DNA from: JBMNHG01 sp045627705
Lineage (GTDB): Bacteria; Verrucomicrobiota; Kiritimatiellia; RFP12; JBMNHG01
Direction of reading: 5' to 3'
Assembly (NCBI GenBank): GCA_045627705.1
Contig: JAZQOE010000057.1
Coordinates: 1-31,713 of the forward strand
DNA length: 31,713 nucleotides
The notes under the pieces were generated by a model that worked only from the letters and a program-made list of their open reading frames with translations, did not search any database and had not been told where the DNA came from. Each line of letters begins with the position of its first letter. The stretch's first letter is position 1. The position numbers were made by a program, and so were the translations under genes. This document shows, piece by piece, positions 12,575 through 22,000 of the stretch.

Positions 12575-15500
12575 TTACTTGATCATGATCAACGTGCCGC
12601 TTTCAAGCATCGTCGCCTCGTAGCAACCGAGATCGACGATGGCATCGCCGCCGGCCTTGGATGCGGCGACCGTGCCAAACTGGCGGCGCGGCGCACCATC
12701 GAGATCGATGGCTGTCGCGACCCTGGCGTTGTTGCCGGCATCGATCGCAGGGCTTGAGGAACGCGGGTGGGCGTCGAACGCAGGATTGTCCCATGCGACT
12801 GCGACGTTCTTCAGGCGCGGATCCAGGCGGATGACATTGGTGTAGGTCTTTTCGCCGACGGTACGGCCTTCGGGGGTGTTCCAGATGATGGTGTTCTCGA
12901 AGGTCATGGCGCGGTCATCTGTCCACTCATCAGGCGGCAGCACGCTCAATGCGCCATCGTCGCAGAAGATGCAGTTGAAGAAATTCGGGCTCATGATGCC
13001 GCTGTTGTAGCCGCCGCTGTTGCGGATGAAGGTGGAGTTGTAAACATCGAAGCCCCAGCCGCAGCCCTGGAACATGCCGGCGTTGCAAACGTTGTCGACG
13101 AAAAGGCAGTCGCGCACCGTGGGCGTCGTGTAGGACGAGCCGAGAACTGCGCCGCCACGCCCTCCGATGAAGCGGCAGCGGATGATTTCGCCGGAACCGC
13201 CGGAACGAATCTGCACGCCGGTATCGGGGAAGATTTCGTAGTAGCGAGGACCTTCGGGAGTCGTGTTGGCGATGAAGTCGCAATCCCTCAGCACGAAGCG
13301 ACCAGCCATATTCTCATAACCGGAGACAGTGCCGTAGCCGCTATAGTTGCGCTCGAAGATGCAGCGGTCGCCGGTGAAGACGCTGTTGCCCTTCTTGCTT
13401 CCGTCAGCCTCGTAAACCGCACCGATTCGGCCGATCTCGCGGAAGACGCAATCCGTGGCGGACAGCGTCGCGTCATCGCGCAGCACGATGCCGCCCATCG
13501 CCGCGATGTTGGTCACAGACTGCGTGAACAGCGAGTTGCGAACGGTCGCGATCGCGCCATCGGCATCGACCAGCGCGCCAGTGGTATCGCAGAAGTGGAG
13601 GTTGCCGACGAGTCCGTTGGTGACAACGCCCGTCACGCCGTCGAAGAGGACAAGCGAGGAAACCACGTTGCTGCCCGTAACGACGAAGTCCTCCGGATCG
13701 GCGTCGCCATCGGGGTTGTAGCCGACGAGCGCGATGTTGCCGGGCTTCCATGGGAAGATTTCGCTCATGGGAGTATATGTGCCGGGAAGCATGCGGACTG
13801 TATCGCCGTCGCGCATGATCGAAAGCGCGCGTGTCACGGTGCGAAGCGGATGTTCGAGCGAACCGAAGATCTCGGCATCATCGCCGTTCTCCGGATCGAC
13901 CGCCATCCATCCTGGATAGGCGGCGACCGTAAGGGTCACGCTGTCCTCTCCGCTTTCGACGAAGAAGCAACCGCCGCCGATGGAGAGCGTGACTTCATTC
14001 ACGCCAGCCACGCCGACGATCTCAAGGTATCCGGCCGTCGCGCTGGCGCCTTCGAGGATTGTGGAAGACCCATTCCAGGAGATGGCGTTTTCGCCATCGC
14101 CGGAAACCGATGAAACCGCGACATCGACATCGACGGGAGCGACTGCGCCCGTCAACTCGAACGAAACGGGAATGCGGATCGTCTCGCCGTCGCGAAGGAG
14201 GATTGTTTCCTTGTGGCCGACATTGACGCGCGCCTCGGAGAGATTGATCCTCACGGTAAAGGGCCGGACTGCGACGGGAGTCGCGGAATCGCGGATCGCG
14301 AGCTTGGCGGCCGAGTCGGTCATGTCGCCGGAAATCCGGACAGTGAGCGGCACGGGGCCGCAGCCATCGGGAATCACGAGCGTCTCGGGACCGGTAAGGC
14401 CCGCGGGATAGCCGATCGCGGCGGTAACGGAACCATCGGCTGGCGGCCAAATGCCGACATCGAAGGTGACCGAAGATCCGAAGAAGCCGGAGACTAGGGC
14501 GGGCGCGGGAATTTCGAATGTCGGAACCGTTGTCGCGCCAAAGAGCGATTCGTATGCGCCGATATCAAGGACAGCGACGCCATCGGCGTTGTTGTCGGCC
14601 ACGCGCTTGTTGCCGTCGATATCGACCGGATAGAGGCTCGCGGCATAGTTCTGTGCATTGCCCGCGTCGATTGCGGGGCTGAATGGAAGAGGACGCGCAT
14701 CGAAATCGTCGGACAGGACATCGACCAGATTGCCGGCGTTGGCGAGGCATGGATCCTCGCGGATTACATTCGAACTGGCTGCGACAGCCCAGCCATCGCC
14801 GTCGCCGCACTCCCAGAGGATGCTGTCGAAGAGGATGGTGCCGGCGGGATTGGTACGATTGAGCGTACTGTCGTTCGTGACGTTCATCGCGCCTTCGCCG
14901 CAGAGGATGCAGTTGTAGAGCTTGGTGGTAAGGTTGTTGCTCGAATAACCGCCGGAGTTGCGGACGAATGTGCACTGGTAGGCATCGACTGTCGAGGCCA
15001 AACCCTGGAAGAGGCCGCCAACGGGCGTGTTGCCCGCGAAGAGCGAATTGCGGAACACGGCCTTGCCTCCAACGCCGATGAGGTTCGCGCCGATGTTGCC
15101 GAGGAAACGGCAGCGGTCGGCGACAAGCGAAGCGCCCGATTCAAGATTCACGGCGGAGCAGTACGAGCACTGGCTAAGGCCGCCCTTGAAGGCTGTATCG
15201 TTGCCGATGAAGTCGCACTCTTCCATCACGAGATCCATCGTCGCCATCTTTGCATGGATGAGGCCGCCGCGCGAGAGGTTGTTCTCGAAACGGCAGCGCT
15301 TGAGGGTGAGCGAGGTGTTGCCGGAAAGAGACACCAGCGCGGCATAGCGCTTGATGCCGCTGATCGTACAGTCCTCGAAGGTCGCGGAGGCGCTGTTGTC
15401 GAACGAAGCGACGCCATAGAAGCCATTGCGCCAGTCGGTACGCACATTGTGGTTCACGGCGGACTGTGTGAATTGGCAACCGCGAACAACCGCATTGGCG

Positions 15501-18052
15501 GCATCGAGCGCAATCACGGGATCGGTGGTCTCGCGGGCCAGGATGTTTTCGAGACGGAAGCTTGTGGCGGCGCCGCTGACAACGAAGAGGCTTGCGACGG
15601 CGTTGCCGCCATCGACAATCGCGCACTCGTCGCCAGTGCCCGTGCCGACAATCGCGGCGGACTTCGCGATGGCGATCGGGAAGTTTTCGCCGGCTGCGGC
15701 ATCGTAGGTGCCCGGAGCGGCATAGACAACGCAATCATCGCCGAGCAAAGCGAGCGCACGGGTGATCGTGCGCCATGGATGCGCCGCATCACCTGTGCCG
15801 TTTGCATCATCGCCATCGGGCGCGACATGGCCGTCGAGACGGTCTGAACAGGTGATTGTCGCGGTTGCGCGGGCGGTGACGCCCGCCATGTTCATGGCGA
15901 CGAGTTCGACCGTTCCGGCGGATGTAATCGTCGTGGGCTCGACAGAAAGCGAGAAGAGTCCGGAAATATCATCGCGGGAACCATCGTCGATCGCGGATGC
16001 GGGAACGGCGGTGCCGCTTGTCATATCGATTGCGATCGCGGCATTCTTCGCAGCGGCGACAGGCGCGGCGGTGGAGAAGGTCATGGCCTGCGTGGCGACA
16101 ATGGATGGCGTGCCGCCAGTGACGCGCGTCCACAGTGTAAGGGTGATCAGGCCGTCGGAAGCGGGGGCGGCGAACGAAAGCCTGGAGGGGACATCCGAGG
16201 CGTCGTAGAGCGCCCAGCCGGCGGGATCGAGCGAAGAGGCGTCGGACGAAGCGGTCAGCTGATACTCGACGCCGGCCTCGAGGACAGGGAACAGCACCAC
16301 ATCGAGTTCGTCCACGCTGGTGAACGCCGTGCTGCCTGTTATCGGATTCGCGAGGCGAAGGGTATCGTAACCGCCATCGGCAATGGCATACTTCTGCTTG
16401 AGGTATGCGCCGATGAGATCATGCTCGAACGGGGTTATCGCACGGTCGTAGATTATGATCTCGGCGATTTCGCACTTGCCGAATTCGTTTTCGCCGCGGG
16501 CGCTGGCGATATAGAGACGGGTGGTGGTGGAAAGTGGTGCGCCGGGCCATGTCTTGACGCCGCGCGACACATTGTTGCGGAAGACCTCGACACCGTCAGT
16601 CGCACCTACATCGAAGATACCAGCGCTGATGTTCCATGCGTTGTTGACAAGGCCGAGGGTGAGAAGCCCGGCGTCCATGAATCCATTGCCCGGACCTTCG
16701 GATGAAACGTTGCTGCCGCTATGGCCGTAGAAGAAGGCATTGCCGTTGTACTGCCAACGCAGGAGCGAAGAGTAGTTCTCGCCCTTGGTAACGACGAAGA
16801 TCGAAAGGTCGCCGACGGGCTGCATGTCATCGACATAGAGCGTCTGCGTGCCATCGAAGGCGATTGTGGGGCAGCCGTTGACCGCATCATCATGGTAGGT
16901 TGGGGCCATGCCTTCCGGCGCTATGCCATTGTGGCCCGCCGGCGAGGCATCGGCCCATTCGGAAACGGGATCGCCGGTGTTGTAGCCAGAGAGAGCGGAG
17001 GCGTCGAGATGCATCCGCAGGCCCTCTGTCACGGGGAGGGACTTGTTGTCGGCGATTTCGCCGGCGACACCGGTAACGATTGACGTCGCGCAAGCCGAGA
17101 TGCCGATGCCGTTGACGACAGTGAGCTCGACTTCGTTTTCGCCGAGGAAGACCTTCGAAGGATTGACGCTCATCGAGGCGATTCCGAAGGTGTCGTCAAA
17201 CGAACCGCCATCGATCTCGCGAGGATCGATATCGCGGCCCACGAAACGATTCACGACGAGCGAACGGTCGCGCGCCACGGCGGTCGGCGGAGTCTGCGCA
17301 CTGGGGAAACCGAAGTCGATGCCATACTTGGCCTGGAGGTAGGCGCCGACGCCAAGGCGCTCCTGTTCGGAAAGGGCGCGCTTGTAGATGATGACCTCGG
17401 CGATGTGGCAATTGCCGAATTCAGACAAGCCATCGGAACTTGCGAGGGTGATGATAGACCTCAAGGTCATTGGATTGACCCATGTCACCGCGCCGCAAAG
17501 CGAGTTGTTGCGATGCACGCGCACTCCATCGGTCGCGCCGATATCGAAGATTCCATCGCTGATGTTCCACTCGTTCGCGACCAGGCCGAAATTGATGTTG
17601 TTGGAATTGACGAAGCCATTGGGCTCGGAGCAGACACACCAATTGGCCCAGCCATAGAAGCAGGCATGGGCGCCAGGACCCGTCCAGCGTATAAGCGACT
17701 GGTATTGCTCGCCTTTGGTGACAACGAAAATCGAAAGGTTGGGGTCTGGCATGATGTTGTTGATGAACATCGATGCATTGCCGCCGAAGTAAACGGCTGG
17801 CTTGCCGTTCGCGTAGGTGGAATCGTATGTCGGGCGGATTTCGTCGGAATTCACATATCCGTCGTTGCCCTTGCCCGAAACATCTGGCCACGAGGAGATA
17901 TAGTCGCCATCCTGGTAGCCCTCCAGGGTAGAGGCATCAAGATGGAGGATCAAACCATTTTTATTAGGCAGATCGGTTGCAAACACGGAACCTGCACAGA
18001 GCGTCAAAGCCCCGGCAAACGACAGGATTTCCCCTACCCAACTTTTCTTCAT
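12575..18052 (-). CDS. Giant secreted protein with two LamG-like and two right-handed beta-helix modules
   Basis: 1,825 aa. The signal peptide MKKSWVGEILSFAGALTLCA is cleaved near SVFA (about residue 26). LamG/concanavalin-like module 1 is about residues 30-245 (NGLILHLDAS, PDVSGKGNDGY, AEVIIYKRALSEQE), and module 2, clearly a duplicate, is about 337-565 (LRMHLDASALSGY, AEIIIYDRAI). Ig-like strands and a linker follow. Beta-helix 1, about 735-1167, opens with the DUF1565-like VAPDGDDANGTG and HPWRTITRALALL and closes with PAIDAGN and DIGAYES. Beta-helix 2, about 1380-1825, repeats the pattern (MAVDPENGDDAE, LRTVTRALSIM, PAIDAGN). These modules usually bind or cleave carbohydrate at the cell surface. 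The promoter at 18104-18133 and the GAGGG site support the start at 18052 over in-frame ATGs at 18091 and 18133. The C-terminus ESGTLIMIK resembles that of the relic at 18237. Confidence 0.88.
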   Translation of the reverse strand: MKKSWVGEILSFAGALTLCAGSVFATDLPNKNGLILHLDASTLEGYQDGDYISSWPDVSGKGNDGYVNSDEIRPTYDSTYANGKPAVYFGGNASMFINNIMPDPNLSIFVVTKGEQYQSLIRWTGPGAHACFYGWANWCVCSEPNGFVNSNNINFGLVANEWNISDGIFDIGATDGVRVHRNNSLCGAVTWVNPMTLRSIITLASSDGLSEFGNCHIAEVIIYKRALSEQERLGVGAYLQAKYGIDFGFPSAQTPPTAVARDRSLVVNRFVGRDIDPREIDGGSFDDTFGIASMSVNPSKVFLGENEVELTVVNGIGISACATSIVTGVAGEIADNKSLPVTEGLRMHLDASALSGYNTGDPVSEWADASPAGHNGIAPEGMAPTYHDDAVNGCPTIAFDGTQTLYVDDMQPVGDLSIFVVTKGENYSSLLRWQYNGNAFFYGHSGSNVSSEGPGNGFMDAGLLTLGLVNNAWNISAGIFDVGATDGVEVFRNNVSRGVKTWPGAPLSTTTRLYIASARGENEFGKCEIAEIIIYDRAITPFEHDLIGAYLKQKYAIADGGYDTLRLANPITGSTAFTSVDELDVVLFPVLEAGVEYQLTASSDASSLDPAGWALYDASDVPSRLSFAAPASDGLITLTLWTRVTGGTPSIVATQAMTFSTAAPVAAAKNAAIAIDMTSGTAVPASAIDDGSRDDISGLFSLSVEPTTITSAGTVELVAMNMAGVTARATATITCSDRLDGHVAPDGDDANGTGDAAHPWRTITRALALLGDDCVVYAAPGTYDAAAGENFPIAIAKSAAIVGTGTGDECAIVDGGNAVASLFVVSGAATSFRLENILARETTDPVIALDAANAVVRGCQFTQSAVNHNVRTDWRNGFYGVASFDNSASATFEDCTISGIKRYAALVSLSGNTSLTLKRCRFENNLSRGGLIHAKMATMDLVMEECDFIGNDTAFKGGLSQCSYCSAVNLESGASLVADRCRFLGNIGANLIGVGGKAVFRNSLFAGNTPVGGLFQGLASTVDAYQCTFVRNSGGYSSNNLTTKLYNCILCGEGAMNVTNDSTLNRTNPAGTILFDSILWECGDGDGWAVAASSNVIREDPCLANAGNLVDVLSDDFDARPLPFSPAIDAGNAQNYAASLYPVDIDGNKRVADNNADGVAVLDIGAYESLFGATTVPTFEIPAPALVSGFFGSSVTFDVGIWPPADGSVTAAIGYPAGLTGPETLVIPDGCGPVPLTVRISGDMTDSAAKLAIRDSATPVAVRPFTVRINLSEARVNVGHKETILLRDGETIRIPVSFELTGAVAPVDVDVAVSSVSGDGENAISWNGSSTILEGASATAGYLEIVGVAGVNEVTLSIGGGCFFVESGEDSVTLTVAAYPGWMAVDPENGDDAEIFGSLEHPLRTVTRALSIMRDGDTVRMLPGTYTPMSEIFPWKPGNIALVGYNPDGDADPEDFVVTGSNVVSSLVLFDGVTGVVTNGLVGNLHFCDTTGALVDADGAIATVRNSLFTQSVTNIAAMGGIVLRDDATLSATDCVFREIGRIGAVYEADGSKKGNSVFTGDRCIFERNYSGYGTVSGYENMAGRFVLRDCDFIANTTPEGPRYYEIFPDTGVQIRSGGSGEIIRCRFIGGRGGAVLGSSYTTPTVRDCLFVDNVCNAGMFQGCGWGFDVYNSTFIRNSGGYNSGIMSPNFFNCIFCDDGALSVLPPDEWTDDRAMTFENTIIWNTPEGRTVGEKTYTNVIRLDPRLKNVAVAWDNPAFDAHPRSSSPAIDAGNNARVATAIDLDGAPRRQFGTVAASKAGGDAIVDLGCYEATMLESGTLIMIK

Positions 18053-18103
18053 GAGAGCCCTCGCAATGGGAACGTCAACCGCGACGTTCATCTTATGGCG
18101 GAA

Positions 18104-18133
18104 TTTGTAGCACTTCCGCAGATATCTTGTCAA
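18104..18133 (-). promoter_or_regulatory. Sigma70-like promoter of the giant LamG/beta-helix gene
   Basis: On the minus strand TTGACA (18133-18128, perfect) and TACAAA (18109-18104, four of six) are 18 nt apart, giving a leader of about 45 nt before the ATG at 18052. Confidence 0.6.
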
Positions 18134-18170
18134 GTGACAACAACAGCCACAAAGATAATGGCTTATACAG

Positions 18171-18198
18171 AGATAACTGTGAACTGTGAACAGATAAC
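18171..18198 (+). repeat. Heptanucleotide tandem array
   Basis: Four heptamers in register: AGATAAC, TGTGAAC, TGTGAAC, AGATAAC, then AAGT. The last 17 bases are shared with the end of the array at 6045-6090. Confidence 0.7.
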
Positions 18199-18236
18199 AA
18201 GTATTGCCGGGAGCTTACCGCAAATAACACCGGCTT

Positions 18237-18848
18237 CTACCGAACCATGAGGAATGTGCCCGTGGGCTGAATTATAAGGCGCTCGACTCCGGTGACATTT
18301 TCACGGGAACCAACAACCTTCTTGGTGTAAACCTTGATGCCTTCGGGGATGACAAACCCAGCACCGCTTGCGAGATCAAGGGTGCCAACGTAAAGCGCGG
18401 CATCGGTTGATACACTTCCCTCGGTGTAAGGGCCTGACGGGGACACCATCGTCACGACGTCGCCAACTTCATCGCCAACCACCAAAGTGCCAAGCGCAAA
18501 GTTGTTTTCAAAGGCATACGGGCCATTGTCAGAACCACGCGCGGCCATTTTGATGCCGGTATCGTTTGCCTTGCCGAAGAGGTTGATCGTAGTGGTGTCC
18601 AGCTTGAAGCTTTCGGGACCGGTAAAAGCATTCTGCGCCCAGGTCTTCATGGTGATGGAACCGCCCGCCATTTCAATTCCCGCCGTCGTCGAACCATTGA
18701 AGCTGCTAAAGGTAATGCCGTCGATCGTATGGTCGTCGGTGCAAAGTATGGCACGGCACGATGTACCATCTCGCCATTCAAATCCGCCACAGACAAAGGA
18801 ATTCGTAACATTGAATGTCCAGTGTTGATTCCTATTGCAATATGGAAA
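18237..18848 (-). pseudogene. 5'-truncated relic of a beta-helix/autotransporter-like surface protein
   Basis: An open frame of about 200 codons runs from an in-frame TGA (18849-18851) to the stop at 18237, but no start codon with a ribosome binding site or signal peptide is present. The first in-frame ATG, at 18671, lies in mid-domain. The translation reads as repeated beta strands with Asn/Gly/Thr turns (HTIDGITFSSFNGSTTAGIE, TTTINLFGKANDTGIKMAAR, YVGTLDLASGAGFVIPEG), typical of right-handed beta-helix passenger proteins. The C-terminus PTGTFLMVR matches the end of the giant protein at 12575 (SGTLIMIK), implying a common export or anchoring signal. It is probably a deletion remnant of a larger surface protein gene; misassembly or a non-standard start is possible. 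Confidence 0.55.
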
Positions 18849-18905
18849 TCAGCACAATGGCAACCGCGTGTACAAGTGGCGTGCCTAGTAGGCAGGCCAT
18901 GTGTT

Positions 18906-18945
18906 GCTTAAAGGGACTGTTGCTTAAAGGGACAGACTATTTAAG
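18906..18945 (-). repeat. Dispersed palindromic element, copy 2, with an extra half copy
   Basis: The full copy is 18923-18945 (the reverse complement of the copy at 27055). A half copy, CTTAAAGGGAC, precedes it at 18907-18917, so the element has begun to duplicate in tandem. Confidence 0.65.
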
Positions 18946-18990
18946 ACTAGTATTGAACTTGTTGATTGTCAATTAGTTGCCAGTATCGAT

Positions 18991-19015
18991 TAAAATGGGG
19001 ACAGATTCGATTTTA
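18991..19015. repeat. GGGGACAG-family palindrome
   Basis: TAAAAT and ATTTTA enclose GGGGACAGATTCG. It lies 24 nt beyond the stop codon of the 2,648-aa gene and may help to end its transcription, though no T-run follows. Confidence 0.5.
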
Positions 19016-19038
19016 TGCGTTGCGACGGCGCAAATCGT

Positions 19039-22000
19039 TTACTTCTCTTCGGATTTTGCTTCGGCGGGTACCCAGAGCTGGGCGTTGCCGGAGTAGGTCG
19101 CGAAGTGGGTATTGTTGCCGGCGGGGGAACTGACGGCGCTGCCCGTCAATACCCAAAGTCCGCGGTTGCACGGCACGACCGAAGTGATGCGCTGGTGGGA
19201 AAGGTTGAAGCCCGACACATTGGAATCGTCCTCGCCCGAGGTCAGCAACAGCACACGCACGCTGTCTTCTGTCGGCACAACAAGCTGCGTCGCATTCGCT
19301 ATGGGCTGACCACTGATTTCGAGCCCGAGATCGCGGCGCCATGCCGGTGCGCCATCGTCCAGCGCATACGCCGCGATGATTCCACGCTCAGTCGGGAAAA
19401 CAGCCAGACGACGCATGGCGCCTTCCGCCGTTGGGACATCGGTGGTGACAACAGGCGAAATCAAACTGCGCGAGCCGACATCGGCCTGCCAAAGCGGCGC
19501 GCCGTTTTTCTCGTCGAAACAACGCGCGATGCCAGCTTCGTCAATCGTCACGACACGACCGCCAAAGACAACGGGTGCAGTGCGCGTGTGCAAGCACACA
19601 TCCGCGCGCCATACTTCCTTGCCACGTTCCTTGTCGATGGCATAGAGATGGCCGTCGCCGGAAATCGCGAAGACCAACCCATCCGCCACGGCGACAGCGC
19701 CACGGACTTGTCCGCCCGTCTCGAACTCCCACAGCAACACGCCTGAATCGAGGTCAACGCGATAGACGCGGCCGTCATCGGAGCCAAAGTACACTTCATC
19801 GCCATCGGGTGTCGGACTCGAATACACGCGGCCCTCGGTCTTGAAGGACCACAGGTTTGCGCCGGAGGCGGCCATTGCGTAGAGGCGGTTATCAAAGGTG
19901 CCGACGAAGAGTTTGTCGGCGTACCATGCGGGAGTCGAAAGCGGTGTGAGCGTTCCGAGGCTCCAGCGACGCCCGAACTGCACTCCGCGCTGTGGATCGA
20001 AATAAACGCTGCGCAGTGCGCCGACGGGATCGCCGAAAACGAGCAGGTCGTCTGCAAGGATTCCACCGACATGGAATGTGGGCGTCCAGATCGTATGCTC
20101 GCCAGCGCGAGTGAAGGCGCCTTCGAGCGACGGCAGCTCGCGCATCGGCGTATGCGCGGGACCGCCCATCGCCATCGGCCAGACATTCGTGCCGACGGGG
20201 AATCCGCGCACGGCGTTGGTCGAAGGCTCGGAGAGGGAACCGTAAACTTCGATCTCCGTCATCACCTCGCGCTGCGTTTTCGGCAACACGCCGGGGAGGA
20301 TGCGGAAGGTGTCGGTGTGGACAGGGGGATCGAACGGAACAACTACGAATCTGCGAGTGTTGCCGCGCACCAACGCTTTCGTCTCCGGAACCTTCAGGTC
20401 CATGTTGTTTGCGAGAATCGCGATAGCGTTGTAAGCGTCATCTGGCGCGGCATTGTTGAGATACAGCACGATGTGCGAAACCCATGCGGGCTGCGCAAGC
20501 GCGACGCTGTAGCCAATGGCGTCGGGCTGGTAGTACCAGATCGATCCGCAATCGTCGATGCGTCCGTTGTGGAGGAAGGCCTCTTCATCGGTCGGAATCG
20601 CGCCTGTGTCGGTCGGGCCCTGACGATATGCGGTAACGCGGCTCTTCGACATGAGCGACTGCTTGATCGCGGCGGGAACGCGGCTGTAGCGGATGCGGAT
20701 ATCCTTCACGAATGTCGGCTCGACATTGTGGAGCTGTTCATTCGCGAGAAGGTTGCCGGAAGCGAAACGCACGGGACGCAGCGAAACTGAATCGATGCGG
20801 ACGGAGCCGCCCTCGGCCTCGAAGCCAATCTGCATCGTGGCGATTTTCGCGGTTGTCTTGATAGCGACACGGCAGAATGTCCACTCGCCGGGAACGCCGC
20901 CGAATGAACTCATTGCATAGCGCTCGCCGCCATCGCTTTCGCCAAGGACCGCGCCTGCGGCGAGGCGCGTACGGGTATCCTCGAAGCGGGCCATGAACTC
21001 GAGCAGGTATGTGCCGACGGGAATCAGACGACGATCGATGGATTGGGTCGCAAGGCGGCCATCGGCGAGGAGAAGCGAGCGGGTGCCCTCGTGGGCAGGG
21101 GCGGAACAATCGGCCGCAGTGACGCCATCCCAGCCATCGTTGTCTTCAAATCCGCCGTTCACGACATGCTCGACACCGAATCGAAGGACGCCATCGAGAT
21201 CGCCAGGGCGTTCGGGGTTGGAGGGGAATGGATCGTAGTGTTTCAAGGTGTCGCGAATGATGGCATCCCGCACGAATGCAGGATAATCGTCGCGCGGCAG
21301 TTCCTGCAGTTTGCGGAGATCGACCTCCCATGCGATCGAGCCATCGGCACCGAGACGTACCACGGTACCCATCAAAGTGCCGGCGATTACGCCGCCATCG
21401 GCGACAGGAAGGAGATTGGCGGCGGCGCCGATCGATGTCTCCCAGCGTAGCGCGGCATCGTTGATCGAAATGCAACGGACCATTCCATCGCGTCCGCTCC
21501 TGAAGATTTCCGCGCCATCCGCGGAGAACTTGTCGAGATGCGGGATCGAATACCCAGTGCGGAGCGACCATGCGGCGGTATCGTGCGTCGCCTTGCGCGA
21601 GACATGGTTGAAGTCGCGTGAGATGTCGCCTTCGACCGCGAGATCGCCGCGGGATTGGCGTGGCATCCATTCGCCGAGTTCGCCATCGGGGAGGAGTTCG
21701 GCCGCGAGGGGATGGCCCTGTCGCGCGAAACCATCGCGCCAGACTAGCGGGTTCTCGGAACCCTCGGGCCATGTGATGTCCCAGCCGATCGGCGACATCT
21801 CCATGCCCGGATCGTTTGTCGAAATGCAAAGGCGCTCGCCCGTCGAGGCATCAAGCACGCACGGACGGAAGGCCCAGAGATCGACTTGCTTCGTCTGCTC
21901 CATCGTCGTGCCGATGTTCTTGTAGTAGCAAAGTCCGATTTTCGCGCCATCGGGGCTTGCGACGGCGCGGCCCACGCGGGCGTGGCGCGGGAAGATCGCG

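Noticed and set aside
12767..14113. 448-codon plus-strand reading frame antisense to the giant LamG/beta-helix gene
   Set aside because: It is a shadow: Asp/Ala/Val/Gly-biased composition without domains, opposite convincing beta-helix repeats.
18091..18133. Upstream in-frame ATGs as start of the giant LamG gene
   Set aside because: The ATG at 18133 lies in the -35 box, and neither precedes a signal peptide directly. The ATG at 18052 has both a GAGGG site and an immediate signal peptide.
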